From Micromonospora fulviviridis (GTDB taxonomy: Bacteria; Actinomycetota; Actinomycetes; Mycobacteriales; Micromonosporaceae), in contig NZ_BMRA01000011.1 of assembly GCF_014648395.1 (NCBI RefSeq), forward strand, positions 23,567 to 87,566: a stretch of 64,000 nt of DNA, written 5' to 3'. Positions 25,721-33,816 of this stretch are shown piece after piece. The stretch's first letter is position 1. Each line of letters starts with the position of its first letter. The notes below the pieces were generated by a model. That model made no database searches. It was not told where the DNA came from and was given only the letters and a program-made list of their open reading frames with translations. The translations under genes and the position numbers were made by a program.

Positions 25721-27370
25721 ATGCCGGCCGAGCGAGACCAGCACAACGCCTTCGAACAGCCGACCGGTCTCTGGCCGGGGCAGGACGTACCGCGCCAGCA
25801 GGGCGCGCCCGCCCTGCCCTGGCCCGAGGCCGCGCCGCCGGTGCCACCGGCCGAGGCGCGATCCAGCCTGCCCTGGCCGGAGAGCGGGCCGGCCGCCGGT
25901 CACGCCGATCCCCAGTGGGCCGGCGCCGATCGGGGGTACGCCTGGCCGGCGCGGCAGGCCGGCCCGGCCGGGCACCCCGACGCCGACTGGGCGCCGCAGG
26001 GCGCTCCGGCGGGCCTGGCGCCGCAGACCGGGGATGCCGGCTGGGCACCGCACGGCGGGGACGCCGACTGGGCGCCGCAGGGCGGTCCGGTGGGCCTGAC
26101 GCCGCAGGGCGGTCCCGGGGGGCACGACGGCTGGGGGCCGCCGGCCGGTCCCGGCCCGGAGGCCGGCTGGGCCGAGGGCACGCCCACCGCCACCGCCACC
26201 CTGCCCGGGCCGCCGCCCGGGGACCTCTGGGCCGAGCCGCGTACCGGCACCGGTGGCGTCGACCAGCCGCCGCCTCCCCCGGTCGCGCCGACTCCGACAC
26301 CGCCCGGGGGATCCCGGCGCCGCTGGCGGGTCGCCATCGCCGCGGCCCTCGTGCTCGCCGTCGCCGGCGGCGGGGTCGCCGTGGCGACCCTGCGTCCCGA
26401 GGAGACCCGGCAGGCCGGCGAGGCGCCGGGCACCGTCGCCCCGGCGCAGTCGGCCGGCCCGAGCGGCGCGGCCACCCCCGGCGCCCCGACCCCGAGCGCC
26501 GAGCAGGGCCTCGGCGGCAAGCCGGCCGCGTCGCCGTCGACCTCCGCGGGCTCGACCCCGGGCTTCGCCGGGACCCGGCTGACCCTCCCCGGCGCGTCGA
26601 TCGGCGTGCAGAACGGGGAGACCTTCGGGCAGGCGCTGAGCCGCTCCGACCGGACGTTCGGCAAGCTGCGCATGGCCCGGGTCTTCTTCCCGGGGCTTCC
26701 GCCGGCCTGGAACGGCAGCCGGGCCGACGTGGTGGACCGGACCGTGGTGGTCTCCTTCAAGGCCTCTCCGCAGGAGATCAACTCCGGCAAGTACGACTCC
26801 CGGCTCGCCTCCTGGTTCGCCTCGATCCCGCGCGAGCACAACGTGTACTGGTCGTACTTCCACGAGCCGGAGGACGACGTCGAGCGGGGCGCGTTCACCA
26901 CGGCGGCGTACCGGACGGCCTGGAAGCGGGTCGCCGGTCTGGCGAACCGGGCGAACAACCCGAAGCTGATCAACACGCTGATCCTGATGTGCTGGACGCT
27001 CGACCCGAAGTCCGGGCGCAGCTTCGACGCCTTCTACCCCGGCGGCGACGTCATCGAGACGCTCGGCTGGGACTGCTACAACTGGGGCGCGAAGTGGAAG
27101 CGGTACGCCTCGCCGCAGGAGATCTACGGCGAGATGATCAGCAAGTCCAAGGCGCTGGGCAAGCCCTGGGGCGTCGCCGAGACCGGCAGCGACCTGGTGC
27201 CGGGCGACTCGGGCAGCGGCCGGGCGACCTGGATCCGCTCGATGACCGGCTTCCTCAACGGCCAGCGGCCGGAGTTCGTGGCCTACTACAACCAGGTGGT
27301 CAGCCAGGGTGACTTCCGGCTGCTCGACCAGCCGAGCATCCAGGCGTGGAAGTCCTTCTGCGTGGCCTGA
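25721..27370 (+). CDS. Membrane-anchored GH26-like glycoside hydrolase with a Pro/Gly-rich N-terminus
   Basis: 549 aa. The first ~200 residues are low-complexity, with repeated ADWAPQGG-type units, and are cytoplasmic. One membrane helix follows (WRVAIAAALVLAVAGGGVAV). An extracellular Ser/Pro/Ala linker leads to a ~270-residue catalytic-like domain (VYWSYFHEPEDD has the general-acid Glu position, GVAETGSD the nucleophile position), as in GH26 mannanases/lyase-like domains. It may trim or sense the exopolysaccharide. ATG 25721 follows GGGAGGG. A second GH26-like protein is at 40080. Confidence 0.7.
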   Translation: MPAERDQHNAFEQPTGLWPGQDVPRQQGAPALPWPEAAPPVPPAEARSSLPWPESGPAAGHADPQWAGADRGYAWPARQAGPAGHPDADWAPQGAPAGLAPQTGDAGWAPHGGDADWAPQGGPVGLTPQGGPGGHDGWGPPAGPGPEAGWAEGTPTATATLPGPPPGDLWAEPRTGTGGVDQPPPPPVAPTPTPPGGSRRRWRVAIAAALVLAVAGGGVAVATLRPEETRQAGEAPGTVAPAQSAGPSGAATPGAPTPSAEQGLGGKPAASPSTSAGSTPGFAGTRLTLPGASIGVQNGETFGQALSRSDRTFGKLRMARVFFPGLPPAWNGSRADVVDRTVVVSFKASPQEINSGKYDSRLASWFASIPREHNVYWSYFHEPEDDVERGAFTTAAYRTAWKRVAGLANRANNPKLINTLILMCWTLDPKSGRSFDAFYPGGDVIETLGWDCYNWGAKWKRYASPQEIYGEMISKSKALGKPWGVAETGSDLVPGDSGSGRATWIRSMTGFLNGQRPEFVAYYNQVVSQGDFRLLDQPSIQAWKSFCVA

Positions 27371-27383
27371 CCCCGCGCACGGA

Positions 27384-27417
27384 AACGGGCGGGCGACCTG
27401 CTGGTCGCCCGCCCGTT
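27384..27417. terminator. Bidirectional terminator hairpin
   Basis: A perfect 15-bp stem (27384-27398 with 27403-27417) and loop TGCT lie between convergent genes. Confidence 0.85.
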
Positions 27418-27428
27418 CGGCGTACGGC

Positions 27429-28343
27429 TCAGATGCCCCGGCCGCGCTTGTGCAGGGTGCGCAGCACCCGGTCGGCCTGCACGGCGCGGCTCGCCACCGC
27501 CAGCGCCAGGTAGGCGCGCGGCTCCCGCGGGTTGCGGGCCAGGGTGCGCCGGGCCCAGCGCACGGCGTCCCGCCGGTTGCCCATGGCCGCCTGCGCGAAG
27601 GCGATCTGGCCGGCCACCCGCGCCTCGCCGTGCGGCACCGTGGCGAACTCCGGGTAGCGGCGCAGCAGCCACTGCAACGCGGTCGAGATGGTCTCCCAGC
27701 GCTGCGCGAAGTACGACCGCTTGTGCCAGCGGACCAGCACGTACGGGCTCTCCACGTTGACCAGCGGGGCGTACCGGGCGGCGCGGAGCAGGAACTCGTA
27801 GTCCTCCGCGTAGCTGCCCGGGATCTGCTCGTCGACCAGCCCGATCGCGTCGAGCAGGGCGGCCCGGCGGATCAGGAAGGTGGACGGGTGCAGCTCGGTG
27901 AGCCGGTCACGGAGCAGCGCCTCCAGCGACACCCGGGACCGGTCCAGCGAGCGGTCCACCGTGCGGTCGTCGTAGCTGACCCGGATGCCGCAGCTGACCA
28001 GCGCGCCGTCCGGGTGCACGTCGAGCGCGCCGAGCTGGGCGGCGAGCTTGCCCGGCAGCCACTCGTCGTCGTCGTCGCAGAACGCCACCAGGTCGCCGGT
28101 GGCCGCCTCGATGCCGGTGTTGCGCGCCCCGGCCAGCCCCGGGCTGCGGGTGTTGGTGATGACCCGGACCCGGCGGTCGCCCCGGTCCCGCTCCAGCGAC
28201 CGGTCCGGCTCGGACTGGTCGTAGACCACGATGGCCTCGATCAACCCGGGGTGCGCCTGGCTGAGGATCGCGTCGAGCGCCGCGCGCAGCAGCTCCGGAC
28301 GGTCCCGCGTCGGTACGACGACCGAGATGCTCGGCCCACTCAT
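27429..28343 (-). CDS. Family 2 glycosyltransferase
   Basis: 304 aa. The GT2 core is SISVVVPTRDRPELLRAALD, EAIVVYDQSEPD and the DxD-like AFCDDDDEWLPGKLAAQL. A C-terminal helical tail with two TPR-like helices (VAGQIAFAQAAMGNRRDAVRWARR) follows and is unusual for GT2 enzymes. It is the last gene of the leftward operon; its ATG overlaps the sulfotransferase stop (ATGA at 28340-28343). It probably adds one sugar of the repeat unit. The donor cannot be told. Confidence 0.88.
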   Translation of the reverse strand: MSGPSISVVVPTRDRPELLRAALDAILSQAHPGLIEAIVVYDQSEPDRSLERDRGDRRVRVITNTRSPGLAGARNTGIEAATGDLVAFCDDDDEWLPGKLAAQLGALDVHPDGALVSCGIRVSYDDRTVDRSLDRSRVSLEALLRDRLTELHPSTFLIRRAALLDAIGLVDEQIPGSYAEDYEFLLRAARYAPLVNVESPYVLVRWHKRSYFAQRWETISTALQWLLRRYPEFATVPHGEARVAGQIAFAQAAMGNRRDAVRWARRTLARNPREPRAYLALAVASRAVQADRVLRTLHKRGRGI

Positions 28344-29356
28344 GATTTCTCCACGGACTCGTCGGATCCCCGCTGGCCCAGGTAGCCGTAGCGGACTCGG
28401 AAGGGGAGCGTGGCCAGGCTGACCACGGCCCGGCTGCGGCGCGGCAGGCGGCTCCGCCACGCCTCGTCCCGCCGCACGGTCAACGGGCCACCACTGAACC
28501 GCAGCGGGTTGCCGGCAACGCTGTGCGCCCGGAAGGGGGCGGCGGGCGGCGACGGCGCCAGGTCGGGGCGCGGCGAGCCGGAGTCGCCGGACGTGAGAAT
28601 GCTCAGCGCCTCGGGGTCGTCGGGCAGGCCGGCGAACTCGCGCAGCCGGCGGACCGTGCCGGCCGGGTCGGCCGTGAAGTCCTCGTAGCGCAGCCGGAGC
28701 ACCTGCGCCCGGGCGGCGAGCAGGTGGAACGCGGCGTTCTGCGCGGTCCACAGCTTGCTCACCTCGAACGGCGAGAAGGTCGGCATGAAGTCCTCGCCGT
28801 CGACCACCTCGGGCCGGCGCACCTGCTTGCCCCACGAGTACGCCACGGCCCGGCTGTCCCGGACCAGGTGCAGCACACGCAGGTCGAGGCCCTCTGCCCA
28901 GCTCAGCGCGAAGGCCAGCGAGGCGTGCTTGCTGGAGTCGACCACCACCCGGGCGCCGGTCGCCGCGAGGGCGGCCCGGTAGATGCGGGTGTAGAGGTCG
29001 GCGTAGCGGCGGACGTCGGCGAGCTGCTCCGCGGAGAGCGAGTTCTTCGCCAGCCGGGGGATGTGCCGGGTCCGGTCGACCCGGTCCTTGAGCGCCAGCA
29101 CGTCGTCCCGGTCGACGGCGGACCAGCCGCCGAAGGCGTGCTCGCCGACCTGCTGCCAGAACGGGCAGACGGTGAAGCGTTCACCGCAGCCGCACCGCTC
29201 GTCGGCGCCGAGCGCCCGCTCCCAGAGGTGCACCACCTCACCGACCGCGCACACGTCGGCACTCTGGGCCAGCAGCAGCTCCAGCAGGGTGGAGCCGCTG
29301 CGGCCGAGGCCGCCGACGAAGAGGACGCGGGGCTCAGCCGTCTCCGCGGCGCTCAC
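28340..29356 (-). CDS. PAPS-dependent sulfotransferase
   Basis: 338 aa. The 5'-phosphosulfate loop is VGGLGRSGSTLLELLL at residues ~13-28 and the 3'-phosphate motif is HLVRDSRAVAYSWGKQ. This is the Sulfotransfer_3 family, which transfers sulfate from PAPS to a hydroxyl or amine of a glycan or lipid. It sits between two glycosyltransferase genes with GTGA and ATGA overlaps, so it acts with them. It is one of three sulfotransferases in the locus. Confidence 0.88.
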   Translation of the reverse strand: MSAAETAEPRVLFVGGLGRSGSTLLELLLAQSADVCAVGEVVHLWERALGADERCGCGERFTVCPFWQQVGEHAFGGWSAVDRDDVLALKDRVDRTRHIPRLAKNSLSAEQLADVRRYADLYTRIYRAALAATGARVVVDSSKHASLAFALSWAEGLDLRVLHLVRDSRAVAYSWGKQVRRPEVVDGEDFMPTFSPFEVSKLWTAQNAAFHLLAARAQVLRLRYEDFTADPAGTVRRLREFAGLPDDPEALSILTSGDSGSPRPDLAPSPPAAPFRAHSVAGNPLRFSGGPLTVRRDEAWRSRLPRRSRAVVSLATLPFRVRYGYLGQRGSDESVEKS

Positions 29357-29934
29357 CCGCGCCGCCCGCCGGCGCGCTGGCGTACCCGGCGGGCCACCAG
29401 GTCGTCGATCACCGCGCCGACCCGGGCCACCGCCTCGGCGCGCGGATCGGGCCGACCCGGGTCGGCGGCCAGGACGAACCGGGCCGGGTCGGCCAGCCCC
29501 TCGTCGAGGGCGGCGACCAGGTCGGCCTCGGTCTCGCAGAGCCGGACCATGCCGGCCGCGCCCAACCGTCGGGAGAAGAGCTGCTGGTGGTTGTCGACGT
29601 GCTCGTCGTGGGCCGGGTCGCGGGGCACCACGATCGGCAGGTGGCCGGTGCGCCGGGCCTCGGTGATGGTGGCCGGGCCGCCGTGGCTCACCACGAGCGT
29701 CGCCTCGGCCATCGCCCGCTGGAGTTCCTCGTGGCCGAGGAACGGGGTGGCCTCGGGCAGCGCCGGGGTGCGGCTGTGGCCGTACTGGAGGACGAGCCGG
29801 ACGCCGGGCCGGTCGGCGTGCCACCGCTCCAGCCAGCCCACGAGGCGATCGAACCGGTGCACGTCGGTGCCGACGACGACCAGCACGTAGGGCGCGGGCC
29901 GGCCGTCGCGCTGCCGGGGCAGATTAACGGTCAC
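29353..29934 (-). CDS. Alg13/PssE-like glycosyltransferase catalytic subunit (GT28 C-terminal type)
   Basis: 193 aa. It corresponds to the C-terminal nucleotide-sugar-binding half of GT28/GT1 enzymes: VLVVVGTDVHRFDRLVGWL, then VVSHGGPATITEARRTGHLPIVVPR with the conserved HGG and Glu that bind the donor. Alg13-like proteins need a membrane-bound Alg14/PssD partner, which is encoded just upstream at 30049-30522. The GTG at 29934 overlaps the TGA of a short reading frame in a 59-bp tandem repeat, so translation stays coupled. Confidence 0.85.
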   Translation of the reverse strand: MTVNLPRQRDGRPAPYVLVVVGTDVHRFDRLVGWLERWHADRPGVRLVLQYGHSRTPALPEATPFLGHEELQRAMAEATLVVSHGGPATITEARRTGHLPIVVPRDPAHDEHVDNHQQLFSRRLGAAGMVRLCETEADLVAALDEGLADPARFVLAADPGRPDPRAEAVARVGAVIDDLVARRVRQRAGGRRG

Positions 29935-30054
29935 AGCGCCACCTTCGTTCGCGACTGCGGGGCTCGCAGAACCGGCTCACTCCTCGCGCTCACAGCGCCA
30001 CCTTCGTTCGCGACTGCGGGGCTCGCAGAACCGGCTCACTCCTCGCGCTCACAG
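29931..30054 (-). repeat. Perfect 59-bp tandem duplication preserving stop/start coupling
   Basis: Units 29931-29989 and 29990-30048 are identical, plus 6 nt of a third. Each contains a GAGGAG and an inverted repeat (CTGCG-N5-CGCAG). On the minus strand each unit carries a 20-codon reading frame (VSARSEPVLRAPQSRTKVAL) that begins at a GTG overlapping the previous TGA and ends in a TGA overlapping the next GTG. The chain therefore runs PssD stop, frame 1 (29990-30052), frame 2 (29931-29993), PssE start. Whether the 20-residue peptides are made is unknown. Confidence 0.9.
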
Positions 30055-30522
30055 GAGGTTCCCCACGACGGTCGCCTCCGGGTACATGCGGCGCTGCTCC
30101 TCCCACTGCACGAGCATCGCGGAGAGGAAGGGGCGGCAGAGCCGGGCGGTCAGCGTCGCGCTGTCGATCCGGTCGTAGACCTCGATGTAGACCGTCGGGA
30201 TCCGGCGCAGCCGGGCCGCGACCACGAACGGCAGCGCGACCCCGGCGCCGGTGGTGACCACGGCGTCGACCCGGCGCCGGCGGATCACCTTCAGCGCGAG
30301 GAAGGCATTGCGGACCAGGTTCCGGACGTTCCGGGTGGTGGGGTGGTGGGCCCAGACCACGTCCTCGCCGTCGAGCAGCGAGCGGGCGTCCGGGGTGTCG
30401 AAGGTGACCCACGCCCGTCGCCGCTCCCGGTACCAGGGCTCCAGCGCCAGGAGCTGGGCGAGATGCCCGCCACTGGAGCCGACCAGCAGGACCTGCCCCG
30501 AGTCGTCGATTGACCCGCTCAC
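30049..30522 (-). CDS. Alg14/PssD-like glycosyltransferase membrane subunit
   Basis: 157 aa. It matches the Alg14 family: VLLVGSSGGHLAQLLALEPW is the GGH loop, followed by ARSLLDGEDV, VDAVVTTGAGVALPFVVAAR and the VYIEVYDRIDS block. Alg14/PssD recruits the catalytic Alg13/PssE subunit to the membrane and binds the lipid-linked acceptor. The GTG at 30522 has GGGGAGGA 8 nt upstream. It is first of the leftward exopolysaccharide operon. Fused or split versions both occur in bacteria. Confidence 0.87.
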   Translation of the reverse strand: MSGSIDDSGQVLLVGSSGGHLAQLLALEPWYRERRRAWVTFDTPDARSLLDGEDVVWAHHPTTRNVRNLVRNAFLALKVIRRRRVDAVVTTGAGVALPFVVAARLRRIPTVYIEVYDRIDSATLTARLCRPFLSAMLVQWEEQRRMYPEATVVGNLL

Positions 30523-31024
30523 CAAAACGTTCCTCCCCGTAGGCCGCGACCGCGTCCGGATTTTCGCGAATGACCCTCGGACGCGCCATGACAACCTACT
30601 GGCGCGGGGGTGGCCAACTGAAGGGGCCGTTGGACGGATCCCCACCTACCGGTCGGGTCACCCCGGGACTCCCGGCGCCGGGATCCGGCCGGGCGTGCGA
30701 CGGCCGAGGTCAGCCCGGTCACGACCGGCACGACGGGCCGGGCCAACCACGCGGGCCGGGCATGTGTCAGGATTCCGTCACCGCTCCGCACGAGGGCCGG
30801 CGACGACGCCGGCCACGGGGGCAGGTCGGGCCCCATGCCGGGAAACCCGCCGAATGGCCAGCGCCGATCGGCCATATCTACGCGGGCTGCCTACACCTGG
30901 GCAGGCTTACCGGAACGTGAGCAGACTTTCCCTCGTCGTTCGGATCGGGGACACTCAAGGTCACGGTCAGGTCCAGCTGCGCCGTGGACTGCCCGGCTCG
31001 GTCGAAAGGGAGCGACAGACTCTG
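30523..31024. other. Divergent promoter region of the exopolysaccharide operons
   Basis: 502 nt without a convincing gene, between the leftward PssD/PssE operon and the rightward Wzz/Wzy operon. One ECF-like promoter candidate is listed separately. Otherwise I saw no clear operator, and codon bias in all frames is unlike the neighbours. Confidence 0.6.
30912..30937 (+). promoter_or_regulatory. Candidate ECF-sigma-type promoter for the rightward polysaccharide operon
   Basis: GGAAC (30912-30916) and CGTC (30934-30937) are 17 nt apart, as in many ECF promoters. It would give a ~80-nt leader before ATG 31025. Short motifs like this occur by chance. Confidence 0.3.
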
Positions 31025-32818
31025 ATGCCCTCACCCCATTTGGCCGAGAGCGACTCCGACGGTCTTGCCCTGATGGCCTACCTGGGCTGGCTGCGCCGCC
31101 GTTGGTGGATCCTGGTGCTCGCCGCGGTCCTCGGCCTGGCCGGCGGCCTGGCGGTGAGCCAGCTCCAGCACGCGCGCTACACGTCGGGCACGTCGCTGCT
31201 GGTCCGCCCGCTCAGCGCCGGCGCGGAGAGCAACCCCAACGCCAAGGTGAACCTCGACACCGAGGCCCAGGTGGTCCGTTCGCTTGTCGTGGCCGAGCGG
31301 GCCAAGGGCCTCATGAAGGTCAGCACCGGGGCCGACCAGCTGGTGAAGTCGGTGACGGTCACCGTCCCGCCGAACAGCCAGATCCTCCAGGTGTCCTACG
31401 AGGCCGACAGCCCCGCCCAGGCGCAGTCCGGGTCGCACGCCTTCGCGCAGGCCTACCTCGACCTGCGCAAGGCCACCGCGCAGAAGGCGCTGGAGAACGA
31501 GACCACCGCCCTCAAGCAGCAGATCACCGACGTGAACAAGCAGCTCAGCGCGGTCGCCGGGCGGATCGCCGCGGCGCCGGCCAACAGCCCGGAGCGCGAG
31601 CGCGCCGAGGCCGACCGGAACGTGCTGACCAACCAGCTCACCTCGCTGAACAACCGGCTCAGCCCGCTGCTCTCCGCCGACTCCGACCCGGGCGAGATCA
31701 TCTCGGACGCCCGGCTGCCGGAGAGCCCCAGCTCGCCGAACCGCACCCTGAACCTGGCCAGCGGCATGGGTGCCGGCCTGCTGCTCGGCATCGTGCTGGC
31801 GCTGGTGCTGGACCGGCTCGACACCCGCATCCGCCGTGGGCGCGACATCTCCGACCGGGTCGGCCTGCCGCTGCTGCTGGAGCTGCCCGGGCGTACCCAG
31901 TCGCTGACGGTGCTGCCGGCCACCCACAAGATCTCCCGCGAGCTGGGCCGGCTGCGCAACGTGCTGCTCTCCGCGGTGCCCGAGCCGGCGCAGGCCGGTC
32001 GGGGGCGCCAGCTGCTGCTCTGCGACGGCTCGGCCGGCACCGCCGCCGGGTTCGTGGCGGCCAACCTGGCCGCCGCGTACGCCCGCACCGGCCAGCAGGT
32101 CGCCCTGATCACCACCAAGCCGGACTCGGCGCTGAGCAGCATCACCGGGGTGGCCGAGGGACGGCACAGCCTGGCCTCGGTGCTCCGCCGGGACGTGCCG
32201 GCGCTCAAGGCGCTGGCCCCGCTGCCCGGCCTCGGCCAGCTCCGGGTGCTCGTCCCGGGCGACCTGGACGCCGAGGTCGAGCTGCCGGTCTCCGGCCTGC
32301 TGGAGATCCTGCGCGAGCTGTCCGCGCGCTTCGACCACGTGATCATCGAGACCGCCCAGCCGACCCTCGCCGTGGAGGCCCAGGCGCTGGGCCGGCACGT
32401 CGACGCCGTGATCGTGGTGGCCGAGAGCGGGCGGACCCGCAGCGGCGAGATCACCGCCGCGCTCCAGCAGTTCGAGCAGGTCAACGCCCCGGTGATCGGC
32501 GCCGTGCTGGCCCCGCGCCTGCCCGCGCCGGCGCCCGGCGCCGCCCGCCCGGCGGCCCCGGCCAACCGGCCCAAGCCCCGGCCGAGCCCCGGCCCGTCCG
32601 CCGAGTCCACCATGGTGCTGCCCCGGATGCAGCCGTCCGGGTCGGGCACCTCCGCCGGGTCGGCGAAGCCGTCCGCCTCGGGCACGGCGTCGGCCCAGGT
32701 CAAGCCGCCGGCGCCGGGCAAGCCGCTGCCGGTCAACGGCAGCGGCGGCACCTACCGGTCCCGGGGTGACGGCGACGGCCGCAGCTACGCCCTCGACTCC
32801 GGCGAGGACCTGGGGTGA
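31025..32818 (+). CDS. Wzz-type chain-length determinant with a degenerate BY-kinase-like domain
   Basis: 597 aa. A short cytoplasmic start and a membrane helix (WWILVLAAVLGLAGGLAVS) lead to a Wzz external domain with a coiled coil, and a second helix at ~250 (GLLLGIVLALVLDRL). The cytoplasmic P-loop-like domain has DGSAGTAAGF where BY-kinases have Walker A with GK[ST]; no Lys is present, and the C-terminal Tyr cluster is missing. A long Pro/Ser-rich tail ends the chain. It probably sets polymer length without kinase activity. ATG 31025 follows AAGGGAG. Confidence 0.8.
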   Translation: MPSPHLAESDSDGLALMAYLGWLRRRWWILVLAAVLGLAGGLAVSQLQHARYTSGTSLLVRPLSAGAESNPNAKVNLDTEAQVVRSLVVAERAKGLMKVSTGADQLVKSVTVTVPPNSQILQVSYEADSPAQAQSGSHAFAQAYLDLRKATAQKALENETTALKQQITDVNKQLSAVAGRIAAAPANSPERERAEADRNVLTNQLTSLNNRLSPLLSADSDPGEIISDARLPESPSSPNRTLNLASGMGAGLLLGIVLALVLDRLDTRIRRGRDISDRVGLPLLLELPGRTQSLTVLPATHKISRELGRLRNVLLSAVPEPAQAGRGRQLLLCDGSAGTAAGFVAANLAAAYARTGQQVALITTKPDSALSSITGVAEGRHSLASVLRRDVPALKALAPLPGLGQLRVLVPGDLDAEVELPVSGLLEILRELSARFDHVIIETAQPTLAVEAQALGRHVDAVIVVAESGRTRSGEITAALQQFEQVNAPVIGAVLAPRLPAPAPGAARPAAPANRPKPRPSPGPSAESTMVLPRMQPSGSGTSAGSAKPSASGTASAQVKPPAPGKPLPVNGSGGTYRSRGDGDGRSYALDSGEDLG

Positions 32819-33816
32819 ACCGCAGGCAGATGCTCCGCGCTGCCCTCGCACCGGCCCTAGTGGTCGGCCTCGGCACGGCCTGCAGCGAACCCCAGCCCGA
32901 CGCGGGCAGCGTCGACGTGGTCGACCCGGGCAGCGCCGCGGCCACGCCCGCGCCGAGCCCGACCCCGAGCCTGCCGGCCGGCCCGCTGACCGGCGCGCCG
33001 GTGAGCGCGGCGCCGCTGGCCGGCCGCCAGGCGGTCGCCGTGCCGCTGCGGGTCAGCCCCTCGACCACCCCGGCCGGGCTGGACGCGGCCGACCTGGTCT
33101 ACGCCGAGTTCGCCGAGTCCGACACGCTGCACCTGACCGCGGTGTTCCAGTCCCGTGACGCCGCCAAGGTGGGCCCGGTCGCCGAGATCCGCCCGGTCGA
33201 CATCCGGTCGGTCGGCGTGCTGCGGCCGGTCGTCGGCTACGCCGGCGGCCCCACCGGCTTCCTCAGCCAGTTCGAGAAGTCCGGGCTGGCCGGGGTCACG
33301 CCGGACGACGGCGACGCCTTCGACGACGGCTACACCTCGACGACCGCGCTGCTCAAGGCCGCGCCGAAGGGCGGCCAGCCGCCGACGCCACCCCTCGACC
33401 ACGCCACCGACGGCGCCGCCCTGGCCGCGCGGGACCTCGCACCGGCCACCGAACTGTCGGTCGCCGTCTCCGGCGGCCCGCCCATGGTCTGGCGGTACGA
33501 CCAGCAGAAGTCGCTCTGGGTGGGCAAGGTCGGCACCGCCACGGTGACCGCCGCCTCGGTGATCGTGCTGACCATGGAATACCGGACGCTCGACGTCCGG
33601 AACCCGTCGCCGCGGTCGCTCCCGTCGGCGAACGTCTTCGGTGAGGGCGCGGTGGTCGCGGTCTCCGGGCCGTCCAGCGCGAAGGGCCGGTGGCGCAAGC
33701 CGGGCCAGGGGATGGTCTGCACCCTCGCCGACAACGGCGGCGACCTCCTGCACCCGCAGCCCGGCAACGCCTGGGTGATCTACGCGCCGACCACCGCCAA
33801 GGTCACCGTGAAATGA
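32815..33816 (+). CDS. DUF3048 (YerB-like) lipoprotein
   Basis: 333 aa. N-terminal RRQMLRAALAPALVVGLGTAC is a twin-arginine-like lipoprotein signal, with Cys22 as the probable lipid anchor. The mature part has DAADLVYAEFAESDTLHL and KVGPVAEIRPVDIRSVGV, hallmarks of DUF3048 proteins related to B. subtilis YerB. Function is unknown; the family is extracellular. The GTG start overlaps the preceding stop as GTGA, so the product works with the Wzz/Wzy machinery. Confidence 0.85.
   Translation: MNRRQMLRAALAPALVVGLGTACSEPQPDAGSVDVVDPGSAAATPAPSPTPSLPAGPLTGAPVSAAPLAGRQAVAVPLRVSPSTTPAGLDAADLVYAEFAESDTLHLTAVFQSRDAAKVGPVAEIRPVDIRSVGVLRPVVGYAGGPTGFLSQFEKSGLAGVTPDDGDAFDDGYTSTTALLKAAPKGGQPPTPPLDHATDGAALAARDLAPATELSVAVSGGPPMVWRYDQQKSLWVGKVGTATVTAASVIVLTMEYRTLDVRNPSPRSLPSANVFGEGAVVAVSGPSSAKGRWRKPGQGMVCTLADNGGDLLHPQPGNAWVIYAPTTAKVTVK

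Noticed and set aside
29931..30054. Treating the 59-bp tandem repeat as a CRISPR array
   Set aside because: The units touch without spacers, there are only two, and no cas gene is near.
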